NCBI RefSeq assembly: GCF_041807905.1
Contig: NZ_JBGVSA010000004.1
Coordinates: 186,001-250,000 of the forward strand
Direction of reading: 5' to 3'
Source: JBGVSA01 sp041807905
GTDB lineage: Bacteria > Pseudomonadota > Gammaproteobacteria > Burkholderiales > Rhodocyclaceae
Length of the DNA: 64,000 nucleotides
Under the pieces are notes generated by a model that was not told the origin of the DNA, did no database searches, and worked only from the letters and a program-made list of their open reading frames with translations. The position numbers were made by a program, and so were the translations under genes. Within the stretch, counting starts at the first letter, position 1; each line of letters opens with the position of its first letter. Positions 37,621-45,566 of the stretch are shown here, piece after piece.

Positions 37621-38013
37621 ATGAAAATTTCACCCGCGCGCAAGCGCATGGCGCTCATCGCAATTACCTCGGTGGTTCTCGCTGTTCCGGCTGTGGCGCA
37701 GACGGCGCCCGGAGCAGGCGGTCCTGGATTCGGTCGGCAAGGATGGGGCCAGTACGAACAGGGTGGGCAACGGATGGGACGCGGCATGGGCGCGGCCGGA
37801 GGCCGGGCGCCTGCAGCAATGCTGATGACGCCGGAGGAACGATCTGCGCACCTTGCCAGAATGCGCGAGGTCAAGACCTACGACGAATGCCGTCAGATCC
37901 AGACGGAACATCGGGCGCTCATGGTGTCGCGTGCGCAAGAAAGGGGCGTGTCGCTGCCCGCTCCGAGACAGAACGGCTGCGACAACATGAAGGCCCGCGG
38001 TTTCATCAAGTAG
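37621..38013 (+). CDS. Small secreted Gly/Met-rich protein of unknown function
   Basis: A 130-residue protein with a clear signal peptide (AVPAVA then QTAPG, cleavage about residue 26). Residues 27-66 are rich in Gly, Arg, Gln and Met (GFGRQGWGQYEQGGQRMGRGMG). The C-terminal part (68-130) is helical and charged, with TPEERSAHLARMREVKTYDECRQIQTEH and two cysteines (Cys90, Cys120) that could form a disulphide. It faintly recalls periplasmic metal-stress proteins of the CpxP/Spy type but the LTxxQ motif is absent. It has AGGAGA before the ATG, its own terminator, and is divergent from an OmpR/EnvZ pair that may control it. Confidence 0.75.
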   Translation: MKISPARKRMALIAITSVVLAVPAVAQTAPGAGGPGFGRQGWGQYEQGGQRMGRGMGAAGGRAPAAMLMTPEERSAHLARMREVKTYDECRQIQTEHRALMVSRAQERGVSLPAPRQNGCDNMKARGFIK

Positions 38014-38046
38014 ACGAACCCCGGTGGCCGCTGTCGGTCGTGTCGC

Positions 38047-38081
38047 AAAGCCCCGCAGAGGTGAGCCTGCGGGGCTTTTTC
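38047..38081 (+). terminator. Rho-independent terminator of the small secreted protein gene
   Basis: Stem AAAGCCCCGCAG / CTGCGGGGCTTT with an 8-base loop and TTTTT run. The stem is almost the same sequence as the groESL terminator at 35271. Confidence 0.9.
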
Positions 38082-38115
38082 GTTGATGGTCCGGTGTTGT
38101 GGTGCCAGCCCTGTT

Positions 38116-38643
38116 TCAGGGCGCCGGTGCTTCGAGCGGGGCTGGGCTCGACGGCAGGGACATCGCGGCACGCTGCGCGCGATACCACTTGAGCAGGTCT
38201 TTCGAGAGGGTGTCGGCGCAGCGCTCGAGCACTTCGCAGGACCCCTTGAAGCCGCCAAAGGCGCCGCCCATGGAGTCGCGCATGCCACTGAAGTTGGCAG
38301 CTTTCTGGCCGTCGATATACAGCACGGCCTTCAGGCGTACCATCTTGCGATGGCCGATGAACGCATTGCCGCCGGAGTAAGCGTCGTCGATGAGGGGAAC
38401 GAGATAGGCGCCTTTGGCCGGCACTTGCACGCCATCGATCGCGGCCACTTCAATGTCCGCCGCAGCGAAGGCTTGCTGGATGGCCTTGGCCTGATATTCG
38501 GGCAAAGAGCACTCGGAGCGGACGTTGAGTGCGATGCGTTCGATATCGGAATACGCTGCCGTCCTGGGCATCGATACCACGTCGGCGGCCTGCGCCGAGA
38601 TGGCCGCAAGGCACAGCGCCGCGCAGATGGGTCTGATCATCAT
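38116..38643 (-). CDS. Periplasmic protein of unknown function
   Basis: A 175-residue protein starting MMIRPICAALCLAAISAQA then ADV, a standard signal peptide with cleavage near residue 20. The mature part has two conserved-looking cysteines (SECSLPEY and GSCEVLERCAD) and a central hydrophobic/charged alternation (VRLKAVLYIDGQKAANFSGMRDSMGGAFGGFKGS). I do not recognise a characterised family, though the layout resembles small conserved secreted proteins of Burkholderiales. The two adjacent ATGs at 38643 and 38640 are equally possible. It is divergent from mtgA. Confidence 0.72.
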   Translation of the reverse strand: MMIRPICAALCLAAISAQAADVVSMPRTAAYSDIERIALNVRSECSLPEYQAKAIQQAFAAADIEVAAIDGVQVPAKGAYLVPLIDDAYSGGNAFIGHRKMVRLKAVLYIDGQKAANFSGMRDSMGGAFGGFKGSCEVLERCADTLSKDLLKWYRAQRAAMSLPSSPAPLEAPAP

Positions 38644-38797
38644 GGAAGTAGGTCCCCCGTCATGTTGTAGTGGTGAAGCGCGAGCAGTGTTCCACAGGCG
38701 CCCCTTCATGCTGTTGACCCGGCCCATCCATCCGCACGGCTTGCGCGGCGCGGCGCGCTCTGTAATGCTCTGTTCGCCTCGCCATCCGTACAAGCCC

Positions 38798-39490
38798 ATG
38801 AAGTCTGTCGCCCGCTTCGCCAAGCGCGCCCTCGTCGCCGTCCTGCTGCTGATCCTCGCCTATCACCTGTGGCTGCTCGGCCAGATTCTCTGGTGGAAGT
38901 GGATGCCGCCTCAGCAGACCAGCTTCATGTCGCTGCGCCTGGATGAGCTCCGCGAAAAGGACCCGAAGGCGCAGCTCAAATATCAATGGGTGCCCTACGA
39001 GCGCATTTCGGTGAACCTCAAGCGCGCCGTGGTCGCTGCGGAGGACGACCGTTTCGTCGACCACGACGGCTTCGACTGGGACGGCATCCAGCGGGCGCTC
39101 GAAAAGAACGAGCGCCGTGGCAGGGCCGTGGCCGGTGGATCGACGATCAGCCAGCAACTGGCCAAGAACCTGTTCCTCACCCCCAATCGCAGTTATCTGC
39201 GCAAGGGGGAGGAGGCCATCATCACCGTGATGATCGAGGCGCTGTGGGACAAGCGTCGCATCCTCGAGGTGTACCTGAACGTGGTCGAGTGGGGCAACGG
39301 CATCTTTGGCGCCGAAGCCGCCGCGCGCCGCTACTACAACATCTCCGCCGCGCAGTTGTCGCCACAGCAGGCCGCGCACATTGCCGTGATGCTGCCCAAT
39401 CCGCGTAAATTCGAAAGAAGCTATTCGGCGCGTCTGTCAGCGCATGCCGACCGAATACAGGGGCGCATGCGCTACAGCGAAGTACCTTGA
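38798..39490 (+). CDS. mtgA: Monofunctional peptidoglycan glycosyltransferase MtgA
   Basis: A 230-residue inner-membrane glycosyltransferase (GT51) that polymerises lipid II into glycan strands. One N-terminal transmembrane helix (about 10-33) is followed by the catalytic domain with Glu82 in AAEDDRF, GGSTISQQLAKN (113-124) and the ILEVYLNVVEWGNGIFG motif. There is no transpeptidase domain. The start at 38798 gives the typical length; a longer frame upstream has no similarity. A -10-like TAATGCT lies about 30 bases upstream. Confidence 0.95.
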   Translation: MKSVARFAKRALVAVLLLILAYHLWLLGQILWWKWMPPQQTSFMSLRLDELREKDPKAQLKYQWVPYERISVNLKRAVVAAEDDRFVDHDGFDWDGIQRALEKNERRGRAVAGGSTISQQLAKNLFLTPNRSYLRKGEEAIITVMIEALWDKRRILEVYLNVVEWGNGIFGAEAAARRYYNISAAQLSPQQAAHIAVMLPNPRKFERSYSARLSAHADRIQGRMRYSEVP

Positions 39491-39583
39491 TGAGAGCGCC
39501 TGGGGGAGGGTTCTTAATGTGGGCGTCATCATCGTAGCGTCTGCTGTATCGCTGCTGGCGCCAGGTTTGACAGTCCCCTTTTT

Positions 39584-39611
39584 TCCGGCGGTGCAGCAAG
39601 CATCCGCCGGA
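39584..39611 (+). repeat. Hairpin in the mgtE leader
   Basis: TCCGGCGG / CCGCCGGA (8 bp) with a 12-base loop, 50 bases upstream of the mgtE ATG and preceded by a T-run. It is not a terminator for the plus strand as no Ts follow. No recognised Mg2+ riboswitch (M-box or mgtA type) was seen. Confidence 0.4.
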
Positions 39612-39660
39612 CCGGGTTAAACTCCCGCCTCCGTTCCACCGCAGCCTGGTCATATGACTC

Positions 39661-41106
39661 ATGCAGACGACCGAGCAATCCGTCCAACACCACGATGATG
39701 TCCTGCGCACCCTGAAAGAGGTGGAGGAACTGCTCGTCCGTCAGCGGCGCGAAGAAGAGCTGGTCCATCGGCAGGAGATGCCCAAGCACGATCTGGTCGA
39801 GTCGCTCGTCCACAAGCAGAACATGGCGCGGCTCACCGCCAAGCTATCCAGCCTGCACCCCGCCGACATCGCGTATGTGCTCGAATCCTTGCCGCTGGAC
39901 GACCGCCTGTTCATCTGGGAACTGGTGCGCGGCGAGAACGACGGCGAGATCCTGCTGGAACTCTCCGATGCCGTCCGGGAATCGCTCATCGAGACGATGG
40001 ACCGCGAAGAGCTGGTCGCCGCGGCCGAACAGCTCGACGCGGACGAACTGGCCGACCTTGCGCCCGACCTGCCCAAGCACGTCATGGAAGACGTGTACCT
40101 CGGCCTGGATGCCGAGGAGCGCGAACAACTGCGCGCGGCCATGTCGTACGACGAGGACGCCGTCGGGGCGCTGATGGACTTCGACATGGTCACGGTGCGC
40201 GAGGACGTTACGCTCGAAGTCGTGCTGCGCTACCTGCGTCGCTTCGATGAACTGCCCGACCACACCGACCAGCTATTCGTGATCGACCGCGAAGAGAACC
40301 TGCGCGGCGTGCTGACCCTGTCGCGCATGTTGGTCAGCGATCCAGAAGAAACCGTGAGCGCGGTGATGATCACCAACATGCTCACGCTCCATCCCTCCGA
40401 CCATGCCGATGAGGCCGCCCAGGCCTTCGAGCGTTACGACCTGGTGTCCGCGCCAGTGGTGGCGCACGACGGCCGCCTGCTCGGACGCGTGACGGTCGAG
40501 GCGGTGCTCGACTTCATCCGCGATCAGGCCGATGCGGAATTGCTGAGCCAGGCCGGTCTGCGCGAAGAGGAAGACATCTTCGCATCGGTGTGGCATTCGG
40601 TGAAGAACCGCTGGGCGTGGCTGGCGGTGAACCTGGTGACCGCCTTCATCGCGTCGCGCGTGATCGGGGTGTTCGAAGGCTCGATCCAGAAGCTCGTGGC
40701 GCTGGCCGCGCTCATGCCCATCGTGGCCGGCATCGGTGGCAACTCCGGCAACCAGACCATCACCATGATCGTGCGCGCCACGGCGATGGGACAGGTCAAA
40801 CCCGAAATGCTCCACCGCCTGTTGCGCAAGGAACTCGGCGTGGCGCTCATCAACGGATTGGTATGGGGCGGACTACTGGGCTTTCTTGCCTGGTGGCTGT
40901 ACCGCAGCGCGTCGCTGGGCGCGGTGATGACCGGAGCCATGACGCTCAACCTGCTGCTGGCCGCCACCATGGGCGTGTGCATCCCGATCTTCATGATCAA
41001 GCTCGGGCGCGACCCGGCGCTCGGCTCGTCGGTACTCATCACGGCCTGCACCGATTCCGGCGGCTTCTTTATCTTTCTCGGACTGGCCAGCCTGTTCCTG
41101 ATGTAA
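39661..41106 (+). CDS. mgtE: Magnesium channel/transporter MgtE
   Basis: A 481-residue inner-membrane Mg2+ channel. The N-terminal MgtE_N superhelix (about 50-155: HPADIAYVLESLPLDDRLFIWELV) and two CBS domains (about 160-285) form the cytosolic Mg2+-sensing gate. Five membrane helices follow (about 315-481) with GIGGNSGNQTITMIVRATAMG, the pore signature, and ACTDSGGFFIFLGLA at the end. About 40 extra residues with an acidic coiled-coil character precede MgtE_N. The start lacks a strong Shine-Dalgarno. Confidence 0.95.
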   Translation: MQTTEQSVQHHDDVLRTLKEVEELLVRQRREEELVHRQEMPKHDLVESLVHKQNMARLTAKLSSLHPADIAYVLESLPLDDRLFIWELVRGENDGEILLELSDAVRESLIETMDREELVAAAEQLDADELADLAPDLPKHVMEDVYLGLDAEEREQLRAAMSYDEDAVGALMDFDMVTVREDVTLEVVLRYLRRFDELPDHTDQLFVIDREENLRGVLTLSRMLVSDPEETVSAVMITNMLTLHPSDHADEAAQAFERYDLVSAPVVAHDGRLLGRVTVEAVLDFIRDQADAELLSQAGLREEEDIFASVWHSVKNRWAWLAVNLVTAFIASRVIGVFEGSIQKLVALAALMPIVAGIGGNSGNQTITMIVRATAMGQVKPEMLHRLLRKELGVALINGLVWGGLLGFLAWWLYRSASLGAVMTGAMTLNLLLAATMGVCIPIFMIKLGRDPALGSSVLITACTDSGGFFIFLGLASLFLM

Positions 41107-41128
41107 CGGCAGGCGAGCCGCGACCAAC

Positions 41129-41152
41129 AAAAAGGGCAGCCGAAGCTGCCCG
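41129..41152 (-). terminator. Terminator of the PEP-CTERM gene
   Basis: On the minus strand GGGCAGC-TTCG-GCTGCCC followed by TTTTTG: a stable UUCG tetraloop hairpin with a U-tract, 21 bases past the PEP-CTERM stop. The opposing mgtE gene ends at 41106 and has only a weak U-tract in its direction. Confidence 0.88.
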
Positions 41153-41172
41153 GATAAAGACGCGAGCCGTCC

Positions 41173-41526
41173 TCAACGCCGGCGTCGCGTCCACGCCAGC
41201 AGACCCAGCCCCAGGCCCACCAGTGTGAAAGACAGGGGTTCCGGTACAGCCGTCACCGCTTGCGGCGCCACGTCGATCTGCGGCGGCTGTTCACCACCCG
41301 GCGGCAGCGGGGTTTCGGTGTCGATGTTCTGCGTGAAGAAGAAGCCGAACGCGGCGAAGAGGTACGAATTTGCCGGGTCGGGGTTGAATGCGCTGCCAAG
41401 GTCGGCGTCACCGGCAAACAGGCCGCGCGAGTACAGCTCACTGTCGGACACGCCGATGTTGCCGGCCACCGCCCATTGCGAACACAGCGTGAGCGCGCCG
41501 ATCGCTACGAGTTCATGCCATTTCAT
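41173..41526 (-). CDS. Small PEP-CTERM sorting-domain protein
   Basis: A 117-residue exported protein. The signal peptide (1-21, ending WAVA) leads to a short mature region with aromatic residues (SYLFAAFGFFFTQNID), a Pro-rich spacer, and a textbook PEP-CTERM tail: VPEP (94-97), a hydrophobic helix (about 98-112) and the basic end RRRR. Such tails are recognised by exosortase, an envelope transpeptidase linked to exopolysaccharide clusters; no exosortase is in the window. The gene has TGAGG before its ATG, a near-consensus sigma-54 promoter about 25 bases further up, and its own terminator, so it is a single-gene unit. Confidence 0.88.
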   Translation of the reverse strand: MKWHELVAIGALTLCSQWAVAGNIGVSDSELYSRGLFAGDADLGSAFNPDPANSYLFAAFGFFFTQNIDTETPLPPGGEQPPQIDVAPQAVTAVPEPLSFTLVGLGLGLLAWTRRRR

Positions 41527-41561
41527 GAGAGCCTCACCAAGAAAACCGTTGTGCTCTCATT

Positions 41562-41577
41562 AGCAATAGATTTGCCA
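41562..41577 (-). promoter_or_regulatory. Sigma-54 promoter of the PEP-CTERM gene
   Basis: On the minus strand TGGCAAATCTATTGCT: GG and GC separated by exactly 10 bases and 10 of 12 specified positions match TGGCACG-N4-TTGCW. Transcription would begin near 41551, giving a 25-base leader that contains the ribosome binding site. The overlapping inverted repeat GATTTGC / GCAAATC (41569-41590) may add a regulator site. Confidence 0.7.
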
Positions 41578-41664
41578 GTCTTTGCAAATCAACGCTCTAC
41601 GGACGATTGTGGCAATACGCAGGACGTTTCCGTAAAAAATATCGACACATCAATGACTTGGCTT

Positions 41665-41680
41665 CGTGACAAATGTCACG
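41665..41680. promoter_or_regulatory. Candidate enhancer (UAS) for the sigma-54 promoter
   Basis: CGTGACA-AA-TGTCACG, two perfect 7-bp arms with a 2-bp spacer, centred about 120 bases upstream of the predicted start of the PEP-CTERM transcript. That distance is typical for binding sites of sigma-54 activators. It lies just past the stop of the GGDEF gene. Confidence 0.5.
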
Positions 41681-41701
41681 CGAATGGCCGCCCGGCCTGC
41701 C

Positions 41702-43228
41702 TCAGCCCATTTCGACGCGATTTTTGCCTGCGCGCTTGGCGCGGTACATCGCGCGGTCGGCCCGGTCGATGGTGCGTTGCGGGTCTTCTCCGGCCTCGAA
41801 AAGCGAGACCCCGGCGCTGAACGTGATCAGCACCCGCTGGTTGTCGTGCAGGAAGAAGCGCTTGGTCAGTTCGCGCTGCAGGCGGGTCAGCGCCTGTACG
41901 GCGTCTTCGTGTTCGGTGTCCGGCAGCAGGATGAGGAATTCCTCGCCGCCGTAGCGACCGCAGGAGTCCTGTGGCCGCAGCGTTTCGCGCACCACGTCGG
42001 CGAGGTGGCGCAGCGCGTCGTCACCGGTGGCGTGACCGTAGGTGTCGTTGAGTTGCTTGAAATTATCCACGTCGAGCAGCGCGACGCACAGGCGCGTGTT
42101 GCGGCGCTGCGAGCGGGCGATCTCGCGCGCCAGCGTCTCATCGATGCCTTTGCGGTTGAGCGCCCCGGTGAGCGTGTCGTGACGCATCAGATCGCTGGCC
42201 TGTTGCAGCTCGGATTCGAGTCGTGCGATTTCGCGATGCGCCTGGTCCACGGTCGAGCGCAGGGAGTGGAGTTCTTCCTGCGAACGGCGGGCATGGCCTT
42301 CGACGACGCGGGTTTCCTGGATCACTTCCGAAATCAGGCCGGCCAGTTCGTCGGCGCCATTGGCGGTTGCCACGCGCGTGGCGAACTGTTCCATCTTGGT
42401 GTGATAAGCGCCGGTCGATTCGGCCAGCTCTCCGAGGCGGTCGATGAAGCTTGCCAGCAGGTCCCGCAGGCGCTCGTGCGCATCCGACAGGTTGCGCTTG
42501 AGCGTGCCTTGCTTGTAGATCACGTCGCGCAGCCGGTCGCCCAGCTCGGTCAGCATCTTCTTGTCGAGCGGGCGCGCGAAAAGCTGGAGCACGGCATCGA
42601 ATTGCCCGCGCATCCATTGGTCGTCGACCACCAGTTCGCTGATGTTCTCGATGATCAATTGCAGCAGATTGAGCAGCGCCTGACGGATGTAGCTCTGGTC
42701 CTGCGCCACCCATTGCAGCTTGTAGGCGAAGTCGCGCAGGCGCTTCTCGAAAGTGGCTTCGCTGCCGGCGTCGGGGTCGCGCATGATGCGCGCCAGTTCG
42801 GTCGCTTCCGTCGCCAGCTCCGGCGTGTCGATGAGCAACATGCCGACGGCCGTTTCCATGACCTGCGCCATCAGTTCGCGCCAGGGCTTCGGGGCCGGCG
42901 CGGCGGCGACGGACACCGTCTGCGGCGGACGCGGCGCGGGCCCATGAGCGGCGGTGTAGCGCACCAGTGCGCTGCGAACCGCCGGCCAGCTCTGTTCCAT
43001 GATGGCCGAATCGATCCGCTGGGCCGCCCGCAACTGCGACGTCGTCACGCGCGGCAGCGAGGCCACCATCTGTTTGAGTTCGCGCTCGGGGAAGGGCTCC
43101 CTCGGTACGGTGCCGCCGACCTTGTGGTACAGCTCGGAGAAATTCTCGGGCGTCGGCGGGATTCTCTGGACCGCCAGTTGCCGGATGACCTCGCGGGCGA
43201 TCTCGGCGGGCGTATTGAATTCGGGCAT
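41702..43228 (-). CDS. GGDEF diguanylate cyclase with long helical N-terminus
   Basis: A 508-residue soluble protein. The first 330 residues are predicted mainly helical with coiled-coil stretches (such as SQEELHSLRSTVDQAHREIARLESELQQ) and contain no recognisable sensor fold. The C-terminal GGDEF domain (about 340-508) has the active motif GGEEF and an RxxD inhibitory site (RPQD) five residues before it, so it should synthesise c-di-GMP under product inhibition. It lies 50 bases downstream of the NarL-type regulator gene on the same strand, so the three signalling genes may form one operon. The PEP-CTERM gene follows but has its own promoter. Confidence 0.9.
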   Translation of the reverse strand: MPEFNTPAEIAREVIRQLAVQRIPPTPENFSELYHKVGGTVPREPFPERELKQMVASLPRVTTSQLRAAQRIDSAIMEQSWPAVRSALVRYTAAHGPAPRPPQTVSVAAAPAPKPWRELMAQVMETAVGMLLIDTPELATEATELARIMRDPDAGSEATFEKRLRDFAYKLQWVAQDQSYIRQALLNLLQLIIENISELVVDDQWMRGQFDAVLQLFARPLDKKMLTELGDRLRDVIYKQGTLKRNLSDAHERLRDLLASFIDRLGELAESTGAYHTKMEQFATRVATANGADELAGLISEVIQETRVVEGHARRSQEELHSLRSTVDQAHREIARLESELQQASDLMRHDTLTGALNRKGIDETLAREIARSQRRNTRLCVALLDVDNFKQLNDTYGHATGDDALRHLADVVRETLRPQDSCGRYGGEEFLILLPDTEHEDAVQALTRLQRELTKRFFLHDNQRVLITFSAGVSLFEAGEDPQRTIDRADRAMYRAKRAGKNRVEMG

Positions 43229-43278
43229 GCGGCGGGTGGCGCGCTAGGAAAGGTGAGAGAGCGTCGAGGTGGGGGGCG

Positions 43279-43923
43279 TTATTCGACCAGACCGTGCTTG
43301 AGCCCGTAGTGGGTCAGCTCGGCGTTGTTCTGCAGTTTCATTTTTTCGAGCAGGCGCGCGCGATAGACGCTCACTGTCTTGACGCTGAGATTCAGCTTCT
43401 CGGCGATTTGCGTCAGCGTCTTGCCGGAGGCGATCAGGCACAGCGTTTCGTATTCGCGGTCGGAGAGTTTTTCGTGCGCCGGGCGGCTGTCCTCGTCGTC
43501 GCCGATGGCATTGGCCAGTTCTTCGGCCACGGCGGCGCTGACGTACTTCTTGCCGTTGGCCACCTGGCGGATCGCCGTGACGAGCTGTTCCGGCGCGCCC
43601 TGCTTGGAAAGATAGCCGGCGGCGCCGGCACGCAGTGCGCGCACAGCGTATTGTTCTTCGGGGTGCATGCTGAGGATCAGCACCGGCACGCGGGGGAATT
43701 CCTTCTTCACCAGCTTGAGCGTATCGATGCCATTGCGGTCGGGCATCGAAATATCCATCAGCACCACGTCGTAAGTGGTGCCGCGCATCATCTGCATGGC
43801 CCGCACGCCACCATCGGCCTCGCCGACGACCGTCAGGTCTTCGGTTTCCGACAGGATCTGCTTGAGCCCGTGCCGCACGATCGCGTGATCGTCGGCAATC
43901 AGGACCTTGATCTTCTCACTCAT
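43279..43923 (-). CDS. NarL/FixJ-family response regulator
   Basis: A 214-residue regulator with a receiver (DD at 11-12, phosphoacceptor Asp57 in VLMDISMPD, Lys in YLSKQ) and a LuxR-type helix-turn-helix (LSDREYETLCLIASGKTLTQIAEKLNLSVKTVSVYRARLLEKM). It overlaps the upstream kinase gene by 4 bases (ATGA), which makes them a pair. The target genes are not evident; the downstream GGDEF gene is a reasonable candidate through cotranscription. Confidence 0.94.
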   Translation of the reverse strand: MSEKIKVLIADDHAIVRHGLKQILSETEDLTVVGEADGGVRAMQMMRGTTYDVVLMDISMPDRNGIDTLKLVKKEFPRVPVLILSMHPEEQYAVRALRAGAAGYLSKQGAPEQLVTAIRQVANGKKYVSAAVAEELANAIGDDEDSRPAHEKLSDREYETLCLIASGKTLTQIAEKLNLSVKTVSVYRARLLEKMKLQNNAELTHYGLKHGLVE

Positions 43924-45446
43924 GTACCCAACCCGTTCGCGGCCGACGCCGCGCTTTCCATTGCGTGCCCGGCGGGGGCCCGCAACACAACCGTTGTTCC
44001 GCCGCCCGCGCCGGGAGCGATCTTCATCGTGCCGCCCAAGGCGTGGAGCCGTTCGCGGATGCTGCGCAATCCAAATGATCTGGGTTTGACGAGATCGGCG
44101 TTGTGCACGCCTCGCCCGTCATCGGCGACCTGGAGCACGATGTCCGCTCCGTCCAGCATCAGCCGCACGTCGACCCGATTGGCCCGGGCGTGCTTGCTGA
44201 CGTTGGTCAGCGCCTCCTGGTAAGTGCGGAACAGCGCCAGCGCCGTGTCTTCGCCCGCTTCGACCTCGTCGTGCAGGCACTCTACGTGGCACGCGATGCC
44301 CGTGCGTTGCGAAAAGTCTCCGGCGTAGCTCTCTACAGCGGCAGCGAGACCGAATTCCTTAAGGATTCCCGGCCGCAGTTCCCGTGCCACGCGACCGGCG
44401 GTGGCGATGGCATCGTCCAGCATGGCTTCGATGTCGCGCAGCCGTGGACGGAGCGACTCGTCATGCTCGAGCCGGGCGGCGAGCAGCGATGCGGAAATCT
44501 TGATGCCCACCAGCGTGCCGCCCAGCACATCGTGGATATCGCGGGCGATGCGGTCGCGCTCTTCTTCCTTGATGCGTTGCAGGTGCGCCGACAGTTCGGC
44601 CAGTTGTGCGCGCGAGGCGCGCAGTTCGATCTCGGCCAGCTTGCTGTGGGTGATGTTCCACATCACCCCTTCCCAGAGCGTGCTGCCGTCCTCGGCGCGG
44701 CGCGGCGAGCACCGCACGTTGATCCACTTGATGTCCGCGTCCTGCGGGCGAACGCGGCCTTCCCAATTGAGTGTCGTATTGTCGGCGGCGGCTTCGGCCA
44801 GCCCGCGCTCGAAACCCGCACGGTCTTCCGGCACGATCAGGCGCGCGAAAGCGTCCCCGGATTCGATCAGCCGCGCGTTGGGCAGGCCGAACAGCATCAG
44901 GCTGGCTTCGCTCACATATAAGAAGCGCAGGTCCGACACACCCGTCGCCTGCATCTGGAACAGCACGCCTGGTACGTTGGCGGCCAGCGCGAGGAAGCGC
45001 GCCTCGCTCGCGCGCTCTGCACGCAGCGCCACCACACGCTCGCGCCGCAAGCCGGCGTCGCGGCGTTCGCGCTCGATCACCGGCACCAGGCGATCCAGCC
45101 TGTTCTTGGAAAGATAATCGCGGGCACCCGCGCGCATCAGGCGGCAGGCGGTTTCTTCATCGATGGTGCCGGAGACCACCAGGGTCGGCAGATCGTCGTC
45201 GATCTCCTGTACCGCGGCCAATGCATCCAGCGCCGTGAAGCCGGGCAGGCTGTAGTCAGCGATGATGATGTCCCAGTTTCCCGAGCGCACGGCATCGCGC
45301 AATGCATCGAGCTGCCACAACTGGCGATGTTCGATGTCGAAGCCCTGGCGGCGCAGGTGGCGCGCCATCAGCAGCACATCATTCTCGTCGTCTTCCACGA
45401 ACAGCACGCGCAAGCTCGTACGTGCCAACTCCATCTGCATGGTCAT
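43920..45446 (-). CDS. Hybrid REC-PAS-HisKA_3 sensor kinase
   Basis: A 508-residue cytoplasmic kinase without membrane segments. An N-terminal receiver (acidic EDD at 18-20, Asp64 in IIADYSLPG) is followed by a PAS domain (about 150-275), a HisKA_3 dimerisation helix with His305 in RIARDIHDVLGGTLVGIK, and a HATPase (EALTNVSKHARA; ADDGRG; SFGLRSIRERL). The receiver at the N-terminus suggests it is itself a target of another kinase, so it can sit in the middle of a relay. It is translationally coupled to the NarL-type regulator. Its promoter region abuts the tRNA-Thr promoter. Confidence 0.92.
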   Translation of the reverse strand: MTMQMELARTSLRVLFVEDDENDVLLMARHLRRQGFDIEHRQLWQLDALRDAVRSGNWDIIIADYSLPGFTALDALAAVQEIDDDLPTLVVSGTIDEETACRLMRAGARDYLSKNRLDRLVPVIERERRDAGLRRERVVALRAERASEARFLALAANVPGVLFQMQATGVSDLRFLYVSEASLMLFGLPNARLIESGDAFARLIVPEDRAGFERGLAEAAADNTTLNWEGRVRPQDADIKWINVRCSPRRAEDGSTLWEGVMWNITHSKLAEIELRASRAQLAELSAHLQRIKEEERDRIARDIHDVLGGTLVGIKISASLLAARLEHDESLRPRLRDIEAMLDDAIATAGRVARELRPGILKEFGLAAAVESYAGDFSQRTGIACHVECLHDEVEAGEDTALALFRTYQEALTNVSKHARANRVDVRLMLDGADIVLQVADDGRGVHNADLVKPRSFGLRSIRERLHALGGTMKIAPGAGGGTTVVLRAPAGHAMESAASAANGLGT

Positions 45447-45468
45447 CCTTCAATCCGGAGGCTTGCGC

Positions 45469-45474
45469 TATACT
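45469..45474 (+). promoter_or_regulatory. -10 element of the tRNA-Thr gene
   Basis: TATACT, 16 bases before the mature tRNA 5-prime end. A convincing -35 at the right distance was not seen. Confidence 0.5.
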
Positions 45475-45490
45475 CCCGCCCTCGCGTCGT

Positions 45491-45566
45491 GCCGGCATAG
45501 CTCAGTTGGTAGAGCAGTCGCCTTGTAAGCGGAAGGTCGCGGGTTCGATTCCTGCTGCCGGCACCA
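45491..45566 (+). tRNA. tRNA-Thr (anticodon UGU)
   Basis: A 76-base cloverleaf with encoded CCA. The acceptor stem GCCGGCA / TGCCGGC, D arm GCTC-AGTTGGTA-GAGC, anticodon loop CTTGTAA (anticodon TGT) and T arm with GGTTCGATTC are all present. The anticodon stem has a G-A mismatch at its outer pair and a U-G wobble, a little weaker than usual. Confidence 0.95.

Noticed and set aside
39654..39660. ATG at 39654 as the start of mgtE
   Set aside because: It is out of frame with the MgtE reading frame; the in-frame ATG is 39661.
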